NCBI RefSeq assembly: GCF_026914185.1
Contig: NC_070567.1
Location: 2,134,001 to 2,198,000 of the forward strand
From: Puccinia triticina
Lineage: Eukaryota; Basidiomycota; Pucciniomycetes; Pucciniales; Pucciniaceae
Direction of reading: 5' to 3'
Length of the DNA stretch: 64,000 bases
How positions within the stretch are numbered: the stretch's first letter is position 1; each line of letters begins with the position of its first letter. The notes beneath the pieces were generated by a model. The model saw nothing but the letters and a program-made list of their open reading frames with translations. It made no database searches and had not been told where the DNA came from. The position numbers and the translations under genes were made by a program. Of this stretch, positions 10,496 through 21,907 are shown one piece after another.

Positions 10496-11277
10496 TGTTA
10501 GAACTCAGACAACTAGGATGTATTTCTGATTAGCTGAGGCTATAAACTAGGTACACTTATTGAAAGGATGATGTACCTAGGAGCGAGTCGCAATACAACT
10601 CGAGAGATGAAGATAGAATGAAAAGTATAAAGAAGAGATTCGACAGCTGGATTGCAGCTGAGGTTTTGATGGAGATGAAGACCTGAAAGCACTAAGTGAT
10701 GACAACGATGAATGTCAGCACTTGTCTTTCAGCTGAGAGTTATTCATCTAACGGCGCTATCGTTCTCACGTTGGGCTGCCTGCAAAGTAGCGCCTTCCGG
10801 TTAGACGATGCACTGGGATAGGGAGCTGCTCGCGCTACGTTCTGTTTCACAGCGTGCTGCAGAGTCAGCTTCCTCTATCTGATCATAAGGCTCTGCAGAG
10901 GAGTCACTTACCTCCAGTCGATGCTGGGGTTATGCGTCCTCTGAGGCTGGAGCCGAGTCGGCCTTGATGCGCTTCGTGTCCTTCCGTGCTGTAGGATTAA
11001 TCAGACTATCAGCCGTGGGACCGTCGCTGCATCGGGGATCAGCCAACACTCACCTTGAAGGTTGTGCGTTGAGCTTGATCTGAGGGGGCTCTGCGTCGAT
11101 TATTGACGAGGCTGTTTGGGGCGGAGAAGTCAGCTCAAGGCTTATTCTTCCGCCTGGGACATATGCATATGCATAGTCTGGAGGAGCGGTCGACTGACTT
11201 TTCTCCCTGGATGGGTTAGGTTTGAACCTAGAGCCTCTTTGCCTTTTTGGCGCGGGATCGGAGCCCGAATCTTCACA
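10496..11277 (-). repeat. Copia LTR (5' LTR of the minus-strand element)
   Basis: 782 bp, starting TGTTAGAACTCAGAC on the plus strand and ending TCTTCACA, followed by the target duplication CAAGT and resumption of the Gypsy LTR. The element's promoter should lie here, reading leftward. Confidence 0.95.
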
Positions 11278-11282
11278 CAAGT

Positions 11283-11991
11283 GACATATAATCAAATCTA
11301 ACGACAGGCCTCTACACTACCTGTCATTGAAAACCTTAAAAAACCAGTCATACTCCCAAGATTGGAAGGAGTATGACTTATTTCCAAATAAAAATTCTTC
11401 CGGCCAAAACCTCCTCTGCAAGAAGAATCTCTCCAAGGGAGCCAATGGGATATTTAAGGAGGTGAGTTTCCCTCATTCTTGGCTCCTCAGCTTATTACAC
11501 CCACTCGAAAACCTGACCGCCTTGACCGCTAAACTTCTTGATACCTTTTCTTGTCAAGACTCAGCCCAACAGCGCCTTCAGGATCTCGTTGTCTTAAGCA
11601 CCCGCACCTTCTCTCTTCTCGCCGAGCACCGCGTTGCAACAGGAAGGACTTATTCAAGTAAGTAGAAATCCCTTCCACCGCTCCAACGCGCTCTCCACCT
11701 CTCTCTACCATCTGGGATCACAACCACACCTGCTTCGCAGGCCCCAGTCTTATCTCAGGAGGGATCCAAACCACCCCCGCTCCGTCGGGCCCTTCCTTTC
11801 TATTGCCTTTTACTCTTTATTTCTTTGAAATTGAAACCATCCCAATTCCAGACTATTCTTCCGCTTTTTATCCATCAGCGGGTGTCGCCAGAAGAGATAT
11901 CCTCTTAGCATCACCCCGCCTTCCTCTTAGCATCACCCCGCCTTCCTCTTAGCATCACCCCGCCTTCCTCTTAGCATCACCCCGCCTGACA
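11283..11991 (+). repeat. Gypsy 3' LTR, right part
   Basis: Continuation of the LTR begun at 5184. It contains the words GGGATC...CCACACCTGCTTCGCAGGCC and GATCCAAACCACCCCCGCT, which match phrases in the related solo LTR at 26451-26560. It ends CCCCGCCTGACA, the inverted partner of the TGTCA start. With the 260 bp on the other side of the Copia insertion the LTR is about 969 bp. Confidence 0.8.
11901..11988 (+). repeat. 22-bp tandem repeat, 4 copies, at the LTR end
   Basis: Four near-identical copies of CCTCTTAGCATCACCCCGCC plus two bases, the last running into the LTR terminus CCTGACA. Expansion of the LTR end itself is unusual because it multiplies the region next to the integrase-recognised tip. 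Confidence 0.9.
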
Positions 11992-12656
11992 ATTTCTTTC
12001 AGGGAAAAACTCTGCTTATTGCCGAATCTAGATCCTGAAGAAATGATCATAGACATTTTCAACCCACCATGATAGACCATCATTGGTTTTCTTTCTCGCG
12101 CTTTATAGCCAGCTTTCTGTCTATCTTGAACCACGATGATTGAAGTGATTAACAACGGATATCACTTTTGTGATGCGGCTTCATGCTCGTTGTTTTCGCC
12201 TCGACTGCTCTCTGATGACTCGTTCTTCAGACTTGGTTGCCTTCTTTGCTCCCTGGTTGTTCCATTTGGCGGATAACACCTTGGCATGAGTAATTTCAAC
12301 AACAGCCATATTTCTTCCGGTCACACTATTTGGTTACATGGTCGCCGAAAATATAAACATCATGAAAGCATCTGCCTTGACACCATTAATGCAGTGTGAC
12401 TCTGATCGAGTACTTTGGAACCAATCTGGCCTTAAAATTTGCGCATGCCTGAGTGCAAAACATTCATGGCAACTTTGGGTTTGGTTATGTGGCCCTTATT
12501 CTTCGATGAATGGGCCCAGCTTGGGGGACACTCAGCTCGAGTCGATGCTCGATGCTCGTGAACTTGACCAGCCTATCCCAAAGTTCGTGCAACGCCAATA
12601 CTTTCGCCGCTGCTCAGTTCTGGAATATACTTAGTCGCAATGAGGATAAATTTGGG
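11992..12656. other. Intergenic, no gene recognised
   Basis: Short open frames only, with no recognisable motif. It separates the Gypsy LTR from duplicated unit A. Confidence 0.5.
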
Positions 12657-13210
12657 CTACTCGATAGCCGACATCAAGAAATCAATGAGCTTCATCTTGA
12701 ACCCTGGCTGCCAGTTACTGAGGTTTTTGGAACACCACTTGGAGTTTGCCTCGCTTTACCTCTCTCCGAATATGAGAGATGTGACAGTGAACGGTCGCAG
12801 TGCCATCAGATTACATACATACCCCGGACAGCACCGGACTCGGGAGTCATTTCGTGAATGGAAGCTAGGAGATGCTGCCGTGGGTTGTTGTGAGATCGGA
12901 AGGTTCGGAGCCAAGGGTGTTGGTACCAACGACCCCTCTTGAACACCTTGAAAGTCGCCTTCGATCTCACGCCATTTTCGAAGCCATTTGGTTACTCGAG
13001 TTCATTAATTTTCCCCTGCTACTGCTGGCCTTCGGTCGACAATCATGGCGACCACCTGCTGTGCGCACCAGCGTCCGAGTTTCAAACCCTTTGGCACATT
13101 GAGGGTTATTTAAGCGCGGCTATCTGGCCCGTCCGATACGTTTTGCCTTACCCTCCAGATTAGATATCACCATTTCCAATATTGCGAATACATCTCAGGA
13201 ACCAGCAAAA
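12657..13210 (+). promoter_or_regulatory. Shared upstream region of secreted-protein gene A
   Basis: Words such as GTTTGCCTCGCTTTACCTCTC, GCCATCAGATTACAT, GGACTCGGGAGTC and TGGGTTGTTGTGAGATCGGAA recur in the same order upstream of genes B (19193-19794) and C (36760-37272). About 550 bp upstream of the start codon is therefore part of the duplicated unit. A promoter role is inferred from position and conservation only. Confidence 0.5.
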
Positions 13211-14673
13211 ATGATTGCTTCTAAATTCTTATCCATTATGATTGGCTTCCTCGTCCACATCTTCAATCACCGAACCCAATCTCAGACCTCTTGGGGATGC
13301 GGGGGCAGTGCAGCGCCGGATCGGAATGTGGTGACTCGGAGTGCTTGTGAAGCGTACGCTAGATCTCTTTCAGATTTCTTCTCCCTGCGACTTCATTTCA
13401 AGCAATCATCACCGGATTCAAACATGAGTGTTTTAGCTTACATACTTCTCATAATTTTTGAGTCATTATCCGAAACAGAGCGTATAAGTCCATCCAGTAT
13501 GTAACTATTGGGGGCGGAATCTTGGCTGGCGAGAAAACAATTATGGCCAATTCTGAAAATTGTCGCGTGAGTCAATACACTTTAAATATTTATATATTTA
13601 TGCATGATTGAATCAACAACTATACTAAGGACAATTTTTATTTTCCATCAGATTGTTGTGAGTTCCACTGGCGCAGGGTGAGTAAAGCTCCATTTTTCAG
13701 CAAAGTCACACCCCCAGCAGTCAGCAAACACAAATTTATGGAGCTTTGAATTTCCTCAATTACCAGTGCTTCCATGCAGCCTTCCGGGAAATGTTTGACT
13801 CATGTCCTCAAGATAAATGGAATGTATGTACTTGCACTAATTGATGCAAATTATACTCTTATCCAAGTATCTGACCAGATTGAAGATTCAATGATTTTAG
13901 GGCAGATTCAATTCAAAGCCAAACTTCCTTGTTGAAGTCTATTCAGTTTCACCTGAAGATGTGCCATTTGGTAGCCAAATAAACCTTGGAGCACCAACCT
14001 GCAAGAAAGGGATGTTTTTCACAAAGACAGGTTTTGCAAAACCAGAAGATTGCATCAGGTTTGTTGATTGTTATTTGGAATAGAACATGAATAGATCTAC
14101 TGTTGGTTTGCATCTGATTTCAAATTTTCAACTGATCAGGGCCACCAGTAACTTGAAACCACCTGAAAAAGGAATGGCTGGGTTGATTGGAGGAGCATCA
14201 ATCCTATATCCAGCATTGCTTGTGGGTGCATATAAAACATGTTTTGTAAGTTGATATTTTCCAAAAACAAAAACTCTTATTATAAAACATCAATTTTCCT
14301 TTCAAGGGCAATTGTACCAAATTAAAACCTGTTCATATAAATAGGTTGCAGTCAACTCAATCCCTGGATTTACTGTTAAACTGTTAGTATTTTATCACAA
14401 TTCTCTGCATAATCAAATACAGAGTTTGCTTATCACTGAATTATATATATTATTCTATGTCTGTGGAGCAGAGATATACCAAAATTTACCAGTATGGTGA
14501 ACTCAATCACAGGTACTTGCAAGCAAGATGTAAGTAGAATTTACTTTGATCTGAATCAGGAAATATGAATTGATATATGATGATTTCCACAGAAAGGTGT
14601 GTTTTTAAGTATTGGTGGTAGCTTTGGTTTGAATTCAAGATTATTCATAGAAACAGGTTTCAATGGAGCTTAA
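13211..14673 (+). pseudogene. Small secreted Cys-containing protein, paralogue A (frameshifted)
   Basis: Nine exons by comparison with B and C: 13211-13353, 13479-13566, 13652-13677, 13767-13823, 13901-14058, 14140-14245, 14345-14382, 14472-14529 and 14593-14673. All have GT-AG borders and the same phases as the paralogues. The N-terminus MIASKFLSIMIGFLVHIF looks like a signal peptide. Shared motifs are CEAAYKSI, GEKTIMAN, REMFDSCP, EDCIRATS and GGSFGLN. Exon 4 is 57 nt against 73 nt in B and C. A 16-nt deletion removes the segment encoding QQDIE and shifts the frame, so downstream exons are out of frame unless splicing compensates. I do not recognise the family. A secreted effector-like role is inference from the signal peptide, Cys content and rust context. 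Confidence 0.7.
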
Positions 14674-15648
14674 AATTCTTCAACACCTGCTTTTTCAGTC
14701 CATGTACATACACTACATCATTTGTAAAATCAATTACAAAAATAATGCTTGCTTCTCAAAGAAAAAAAATCCAACATTCAACATAAAGAATTTGATGGAA
14801 ATGCTGAGAATAGACTGGGAAAGATAGCTCAGGATTTATGTGGGCCATCAAGCTTTTTGATCTGTCATTAATGATTTAAACAAAGGGGAAAAATGTTGTA
14901 TGAGATGCAGTTCTATTTACAAAGTAAATGCAAATGCAAATGAATCAGAGGAATGAAGGTAGTGAACAGAGCACAAGGCCAAAGAAGATAAGAGGAATAT
15001 AAGAAGCAGGGGGCTTGGGGAGGTAGCAGGGAGGACCAACCCATGGGCACTGAGATGTATCCATGCGGAGGGGACTACAGTGGGAGCTAATTAATTCAAT
15101 CTAATCTAAGTTAACCAAAACCTGTAACTTATGGAACTTTGGTTCAAGGGTTTCCCCTTATCAAAAACAAAAAAACCTGTGAGTTTTAACTCAGTAGGGC
15201 TGGCGCAAATCCCGCTAACCAGTACCCTAAGCCCCCATTGCCTTTGAAACACCCCCGTGGCTTTAAAGTGCCTAGGTGGGGGCGCGTGGAGAACAAACTA
15301 GCCCAAAACTGGCACCCTTTTATACCTGTGCTTCATACACCCACCACTCATTGGCAATGGCTCTTCTTGGGAGACGTTTCACCCCTGTCCCTAATAGTTG
15401 GCGTTTGGAAGGTATCAGCTGTTTCACCCCGTATCACATCAAGCCATCTTTCAGCCGTGCCAACCTTAGACCCCTTCCCTCATTTGTTTGCGCAATGTTT
15501 CACCATCACCCCTATGTGTCAACAGCTGGTTGGTTGCAGCAATTCCACGTCTTGGACAACTTGATCTCTGTTTCAGCCACGCCATTGATCTAAGAAACAT
15601 GTTTTGTTTGGGATTCCAATTTGGAAAGTGTGAGGTCCCGCCTATTAC
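14674..15648. other. Intergenic, no gene recognised
   Basis: AT-rich to 15100, then mixed composition. Overlapping short frames at 15238-15593 have no recognisable motif and no homologue in this window. Confidence 0.5.
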
Positions 15649-17218
15649 TTAGAGCATCTCCAGCGGGGGCTGTAAACTGCGGCTGTAACAGCACTTTACA
15701 GCCCCGCACCCAAAAATCTTCCCTCATTCGGTGTGGGGCCTACTCCGTGGGATAGAGATAGCTGTGGAGGGGATGAGTGCATGAAAAGGCTGAACTCCGG
15801 GTGAAATGCTAAAGAGTAGAGAGTAATGAAACTCAAGAAAAGGTGTGGCAAAGAAGATCCAGAAAATATCAGAGTAAGGTGATGAAATGGCGAAGTAAGT
15901 AATGCTCTCACACAGAATGGTTACTGGATGTTGAGCAGGTAAGATGATATAATTGTCAAGGCTGAATGGCTACTGTAATTGACTATAAGGTAACTATGAG
16001 ACTATATAACTATTGACCAACTACTGTCTGATGAGCTGATGGGGGAAAAAATTGTGGACAAAGGGGCAGTTTATACAGAAAATCTGGGGGGCGGTTCACT
16101 TGTGGATGTGGGAAATATGAAACAGTGAAAAACTTCAACCAAGGAGAAGTGTAAGAGAAATGAACAAAAGGGATGAGGCGCATGAAGATGAGACAAGTAC
16201 TCATCCCAAAGTAGGTGCATTAGTGTGAAACCAAGAGACAGGAAAAGGGCTGTTGATTTGTTGACCAATGTGGATTGATGTTTGATGCATGTCTGGATTT
16301 GGTGATGATGGAGGGTTTGATGTTGAGGCGCCTGGGTCCTGTGTCTGGTGTTCCGTGTTGATTTCCTAAGTGGTTGGTTGCCTTGAGAGTTGATTCCTAG
16401 AGCCTGCGGAGAGTAAAGGTGTTTTTGATGAGGCTCACCACACTGGGGGGGGGGGGTGTAAATTGGGCGCTAGATACGGTCAGGAGGTAAAAATCTTCAT
16501 TGGGACTGTAGATCTAGATCCCCTCTACAGCCCCTTTCAGTACTTGTCAAGCACACTCCAACCCCCAATAACAACAGCCAACAACACCTCAATCCAGCTT
16601 GTCAAAACAATATGCCTCCCAAGTCAACTACCAAATCCAAACAACTGCCCACCACTCAATCAAAAAAGAAAAATTCCAAAGAAGCAGACTAGTACAAAAG
16701 GCCTTTTCATCATCAAATTTCCTTCCACAACAGATGAACTGATGATTTTTTACAGGCACGTAGGCTATTGAGGTCGTCAATGATGAAGCCAACAACAAAA
16801 AGCTCTCAACTTCACCAAAGAAGAAAATAACAAAAAAGAAGACAAACAGTGTGATTACCTCTTTCAACCAAATTTCTAGGGTTGAGAGACACTCTGACTA
16901 AAGTTTTTTGCAGAAACTCGGGCTCTTGAGGATGTCAATGATGAACCAAACATCCAAAAAACACCATCTAAAAAGAAGTTCACCCGTGAGACCGACAATG
17001 ATGAAAAACCTGCAACCCAGGACGACGAAGAGACCAAACAATTCCCCAACTACAAGGAGGATGAAGATGTTGAAATTTGTTGGTCCTGGCTAGAAATAAG
17101 CAAAGACCCTCTGAACGGTACAAACCAGTCTGCAGGCAAACGGCTGTCAAAGGCCTATTTCTCCACAATCCTAACAATCATGACTTGGTTTTTCTTAAAA
17201 AGCATGATAAAGTTGTAG
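15649..17218 (+). mobile_element. PIF/Harbinger-like DNA transposon relic
   Basis: It begins TTA-GAGCATCTCCAGCGGGG, a TTA target site followed by a TIR-like end. The same TTA-GAGCATCTCCA word starts another sequence at 22602. Both also share GGAGGTAAAAATC and CATTGGG words in the subterminal region. Downstream is a fragment resembling the Myb/SANT-like protein that accompanies Harbinger elements. The spacing from TIR to those words is about 830 bp here but about 120 bp at 22602, so something (about 15.77-16.44 kb) is probably inserted. No right end was found. Confidence 0.5.
16612..17218 (+). pseudogene. Myb/SANT-like Harbinger accessory protein fragment
   Basis: It starts MPPKSTTKSKQLP with a Lys-rich N-terminus. 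An exon-like segment is present twice in degenerate form (near 16757-16840 and 16914-16980: VVNDEAN.. and DVNDEPN.., each followed by Lys-rich sequence). The conserved part is about 17037-17215: QFPNYKEDEDVEICWSWLEI, then SKDPLNGTNQSAGK. The EDV..CWSWL..S.DP..GT.Q pattern is that of the Myb-like DNA-binding protein of rust PIF/Harbinger elements. It ends at a stop soon after, so the protein is truncated. The junctions need introns I cannot fix with confidence. Confidence 0.45.
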
Positions 17219-17461
17219 GGACACGAAAATGGCAATAGGATCAGTTCTATCTTTATCTCTTTGGAAGAAGATCAAGTCGGGCTGCTTACAAGTATCAAGA
17301 GCAATGTCAGAATGATATAGCTCCCTTCTCAATTGTGCCACTTTGTTAGCAACACTCTCACCTCCAAACAAACCGCCGGGTCTACCTTCATGAGCTGCAG
17401 CGCGAAATACGAGATAAAGTATTGAGAGCCCATCATGCATCTGGATGAGGAACTGCAGCAC
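17195..17461 (-). CDS. Hypothetical ORF, unrecognised (possible gene fragment)
   Basis: An 88-codon minus-strand frame with protein-like composition (HEGRPGGLFGGESVANKVAQ, then LRRELYHSDIALDTCKQPDL). I do not recognise the family, and no exon partner is obvious on either side. It may be a relic of a larger gene. Confidence 0.2.
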   Translation of the reverse strand: MLQFLIQMHDGLSILYLVFRAAAHEGRPGGLFGGESVANKVAQLRRELYHSDIALDTCKQPDLIFFQRDKDRTDPIAIFVSLQLYHAF

Positions 17462-19051
17462 TGACCTTGCCAGACGATAGCGAACTAAAGAGCTTGGATC
17501 AGATTTAAATCTCCGTGATCAGAAACGTGGAAGATCAATAGAGTGCATTCCAGCAATCCTAGTGGCCCAACAATATCTCTACATATCTGCAGAAATAGAA
17601 CACAAAATTAGTGAATCTCGATGGTCTGAAGAGACCCAACGAGGTAAATAAAAGAATGTTTGCAAAGCGAGAGGCACTAACCTCGCTAATTGTTCATAGT
17701 CTAGCTTGTAAGACCTGCAGAATTGGTTTGACTTGCAGCTTGCTCTTCATTAATTAAGATGATGGTTGAGGTGGAACTGATCATCACTCAAGTCTAGCAC
17801 GTTTTGAAGCACCTCGACTCGAACTTGAGCGACTTCCAGTTTTTCTTCGATATCTTAGGGAGCTGAGGACTTCGCCATTCACACTTTGGGTGGTCAAATT
17901 CAGTGTAGATTTCGGATTGCTGATGGCTAATGTCAGATATTCAATTCTTTGTGGGAGTTGGAGGTTGAAATGCATGGAATGGAAGATATACAGACACAAG
18001 AAGTTGTGAATATTGCCACCTTATCCGAATCAAATACAAAATCAAGCCTACCCATCATCGCTGGCTCGTTTGGTCAAGATTTGAGCCGCCTCAAAGAATG
18101 CAGAGTTACGAGTATATTATTGTCACATCAGATCGGCTTTCGACAGGGTGATGGGAGGTGCCTGAAGAAAGTAGAAATGGATCGGTTGGAGAGAATGTTA
18201 TCCTTGATCAAGAAGAATCATTGGCGTCCGACGTACTTCAAGATGGTCTTAACCTGCTCCAGTGACCGATCGTAATAACGGTAGCGAAATAGTTCACATG
18301 GTCGAGTATGGCCGCTAGTTCGGCCACTGTGTATTCAACGTGACAAAGAAGATGTGTTAGAGGAATAAGGTCTATGACTCAAAGGAATGGGAAATGAGAG
18401 CTTGCAAGTCAGACCAGGGCCCAGTGGCTGCAGTCGGATCGAAAGTAACCATTGCGTTCTTGATAGGCGAATAACATTGATCGGAAAGTCTGACAGGAAG
18501 TCGGACCCACTTGTTTGACCAGGACCTGTCGAGCAGACTGGTTCCACCTTTAGTTTGAACAATCGGGTTTGGCAGGCGGGTCCGAACACCCATTGGACAG
18601 CCATCACAGACTGCCAAGGTCTTGTTTCACTGGCCTATCCGAGTGAATCGTTCATCAAGTGATTGGCTTAGGGCTATACACCTTGTCAATCCTTCTTCGA
18701 TTACTTCAAGTTTTGTGAGGCACGTGCTGCCGCAATGAGTTGAGTGTTTTTTGCCTGGCAAACATTGGGGGAGATACCTTTCCTTTTTGTTGTCTCGAAA
18801 CACTGCCAGACCCATTTTTTCTTGTTGGTATCTTGAGTCTTGGCAGAAGGCATTAATTTTTCAATTTCAAAGTTGGAGCTGGGGACAAAGGCATCTTCAG
18901 GACTGGATGAGAGCAGTTGAGCTGACTGGTGATTCAGGGATCCCACGTGCACCTCAAAAGCTCACAGTCATTCCTATCCTTGCGCAACAGGCTCGAATTT
19001 CATGGATAGGTGAAGATCCGACGGATACCTGCTATCAGAGCCGGATATCCC
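17462..19051. other. Intergenic, no gene recognised
   Basis: Only short frames without motifs. Near 19000-19050 there are short repeats of the GATATCC/GGATCTCGGGAGAGCC type that also start unit C (36666), so the unit B border lies about here. Confidence 0.45.
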
Positions 19052-19192
19052 TGGCTCGGATCTCGGGAGAGCCATACCCGAACCCGGAGGCCCGAGACGT
19101 TTCAACCTTAATTCGGATATTATTTGGCAACATAAATATTAACAGCCAATATCAAGAAATAAATTAGGCTGAGCTTCGTGTTGGCCCTGACG

Positions 19193-19382
19193 CCTTGGGT
19201 GCCAGCTACCGCTCACTTCGTGTTGTGAAGTTACTGGAACGCAACTTGAAGTTTGCCTCGCTTTACTTATCTCCAAATCTGAAAGGCCCTTGGGTGCCAG
19301 CTACCGTTCACTTAAACGTGTTGCGAAGTTGTTGGAACGCGCCTTGAATTTTGCCTCGCTTTACTTATCCCCAAACCTGAAA
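19193..19382 (+). repeat. 95-bp tandem duplication upstream of gene B
   Basis: Two copies of a block starting CCTTGGGTGCCAGCTACCG and ending with CTCCAAATCTGAAA or CCCCAAACCTGAAA. Unit C has a single copy at about 36779-36872. This is promoter-proximal and could alter regulation of B. Confidence 0.85.
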
Positions 19383-19794
19383 TGCAGACCGTCGCGGTGC
19401 CATCCGATTGCATAAAACGACAAACCCCGTACGTAAATGGACTCGGGAGTCTACCTGTCAATGGAAACCGGGGCATCTTTCCATGGGTTGTTGTGGGATC
19501 GGAAGGGTACGAACGGAAAGGATAGCTTTTGCGGCGTTTGGGAGCCAAGGGTCTTATGCTTGCAAAGGGTATCGACAACCACTCTAGCTGGAGCACCTTG
19601 AGAGTCGACTTCAGTCGCACAGCAGTTTCTAGGCCGATTGATCACTTCATTTGATTAATTTTCCCGTCTTGGGGCCTCGATGGACGACCATCGAGACGAT
19701 TTGCGGTGAACCCAAGTGTTTGAGTTTCTGATAACCTTGTCTCTCCAGATCTCACCAGCGCAAAAATCAAAAAAAAATCTCAGAAACAGCAACA

Positions 19795-21251
19795 ATGATT
19801 GCTTGTAAACTCTTCTTTATTCTAACCAGCTTCCTAGCTCATAGCTCTCTATACAGCGCCCAGTCTTGGAAATGCGGGAGCGGTACAGTGATTCCGACCC
19901 GGAGCCTTTGTGAAGAGTATGCTGCTTCTTTTTTAATTTTTTCCTTCCTGTGACTTGATTCAAAGCAATCATCACCATATTGTCTCAATCTTGGGGGTTT
20001 GGGCTTACGTACTCTTGATGGATTTTGCATACTGATCTGAAAAAGAGCATACAAGAGTATTAATTATACTCAAGGCGGGATCGCTGGGGGTGAAACAAAG
20101 ATTTATGCCAACAATGGAGACTGCCTTGTGAGTCAATGAGTTTTGTTGTGATTTTTGTTCTTTTTCCAATAAGAATAATTAGGCATGAATCATCAAATCA
20201 ACAACTGTACTAAGTGCAATTTTACTTTTCCATCAGGTTGTTGTGAAATCCACTAATCCAGGGTGAGTAAAGGTTCCCCTTCCAACTAATTTGAACCCTC
20301 AAAACTAGTCAGGAGGCATGTATTTACAGAGCTTCAAATTTCCTGACTTAACAGGGCTGCCTTGCAGCAAGACATAGAATCAGCCTTCCGTGAAATGTTT
20401 GATCAATGTCCTGTAGCTCAATATGGTGTATGTAATCATATTGCTTCATGTGGATGATTTTCTTGCCCAGGTATCTGACCAGATTGAGGATTCATTTTTG
20501 ATGCTTGTAGGGAGCATTGAATGTGAAGCCAACCTTCACTGTTGAAGCTTTTGCACTTACACCTGATGAAACTCCATTTAGTAGCACAATTCAATTTGGA
20601 TTGCCAATCTGCAAGAATAGTCAATTACATCAACCAAATGATGCAATAAAATTAGAGGATTGTATAAGGTTTGTTGGTGTTTGTATTTGGGATAGAACAT
20701 GAATAAATCTGTTGTTAGTTTGGATCTGATTGCTCTTCTTTTGATGATTAGTGCAATCAAAGATTTGAAACTAGGTAAAGCAAAATTAAATGAAAAGTAC
20801 CCACAAAATGTTGCAGATGGGTTTACTGACTTATATACCACACCAAGAAAAATTTTAATTATTCTTATTGACTCAAACTGTTACTTGTATCAATTATGAT
20901 ATTTTCATATGAATAGATACTTGTGAATGCAGTCAATGATTTACCCATTACCCTGTCAGTATTAAATCACAATTCTCTGTGTAATTAGTAGAAATTTCTC
21001 CTAATACAACTATCACTGAACTTGATCTAACATTTGTGTTGGTGGAGCAGAGATGAACCAACATTAATTTCAATGGTGACATCAATCTGCAATGCTTGCC
21101 AAAAAGATGTAAGTATAATTCAATCTGATCTGCATAGGAAAGAAAAATTGAAATCCAATGATTGTAACAGGATGGTAGGGTGTTAAATACTGGTGGTAGC
21201 TATGGTCTGAATGCAAAGGTAGTCATAAACACAAGTTTCTATCCATGGTAA
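19795..21251 (+). pseudogene. Small secreted Cys-containing protein, paralogue B (splice-site loss)
   Basis: Exons by alignment with A and C: 19795-19916, 20046-20127, 20237-20262, 20355-20427, 20511-20668, 20752-(about 20840), 20917-20954, 21051-21108 and 21171-21251. The N-terminus MIACKLFFILTSFLAHSSLY is a likely signal peptide. Motifs: SWKCG, TRSLCEEAYKSINYTQGGI, NGDCL, FREMFDQCP, LPICKN, EDCI and GGSYGLNAK. Exon 4 keeps its full 73 nt and exon 9 keeps frame to TAA 21249-21251. In exon 6 the end that in A and C reads KTC followed by GTAAGT or GTGAGT is missing, so no 5' splice site is apparent. Reading on gives a stop at 20897-20899. Either splicing differs or the protein is truncated. 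Confidence 0.7.
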
Positions 21252-21907
21252 ATTTCCAGAAAATATGCTGTGAAACCCATATTTCTTTCTGCCTATGTGC
21301 CTAAACTCAATCACTTTTATCATTCTTCTACTTTCCTGAGAAAAATAAATAAACTTTGAGTTTTTCATCTGTTCTGCATCTGTAATATACATTTTTTTTA
21401 ACCTTTCACTCAAATATCACATGTTATCAAGTTTACCTGAGACAGTGGGATGTGGAAGGACTATTTCATAATCCATCCACAAACTTGACCACTCACCCTT
21501 GCCTTGTGCCTGCTGATCTCAGGTGTTCTTTTCATTTCTCCTTTCTTTTTCATGTTGTTTCCTTTTTCTTTATCACTTGAAATGATAGTTATCCTTCCAC
21601 AAAGATTTTCACTCACCCTTGCCTTGTTCCGCCTGATCTATCTCATCAATGAATATTTCCAATCTGTAATGACACATAACCCTTGTTTTATAAATCTAGC
21701 AACTTTGCCTATGCATCTGTACTAGAGAACCCCAATTGGTACCTGTGAGGGGGTACCCTGCACCGCTTGGCAGATACTGCTTGCATCTGTGCGGCGTGAA
21801 GTATCAACTTTTGGCCAAAAAGCAGTATGGTAACTGGTTAGTGGCCATAGAGACTGCAGATTTTCTATGAACATAACATATTGGCCATGAGAAGTTAGAA
21901 GCCTCAA

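Larger units (their letters stand above)
5444..11277 (-). mobile_element. Complete Copia LTR retrotransposon nested in a Gypsy LTR
   Basis: 5,834 bp bounded by two 782-bp LTRs and a 5-bp target duplication CAAGT (5439-5443 and 11278-11282). The coding strand is minus, so the 5' LTR is 10496-11277. By eye the LTRs differ at only two positions (A/G near 6141 versus 11193, A/C near 6186 versus 11238), which implies a recent insertion. One long gag-pol frame fills the interior. I could not recognise a primer-binding site next to the 5' LTR. Confidence 0.95.
19052..21907 (+). repeat. Duplicated unit B (promoter, secreted-protein gene, 3' flank)
   Basis: It matches unit C (36662-39427) from GATCTCGGGAGAGCC through the gene to about 650 bp past it. 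The shared 3' landmarks are TTACCTGAGACAGTGG, CTTGCCTTGTGCC.GCTGATC, ATCAATAAATATT and GCACCGCTTGGC, and the match ends near TTGGCCATGAG..GAAG. Unit A shares the upstream and gene parts, but I see no clear 3' match there. Segmental duplication is the simplest reading. Confidence 0.75.
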
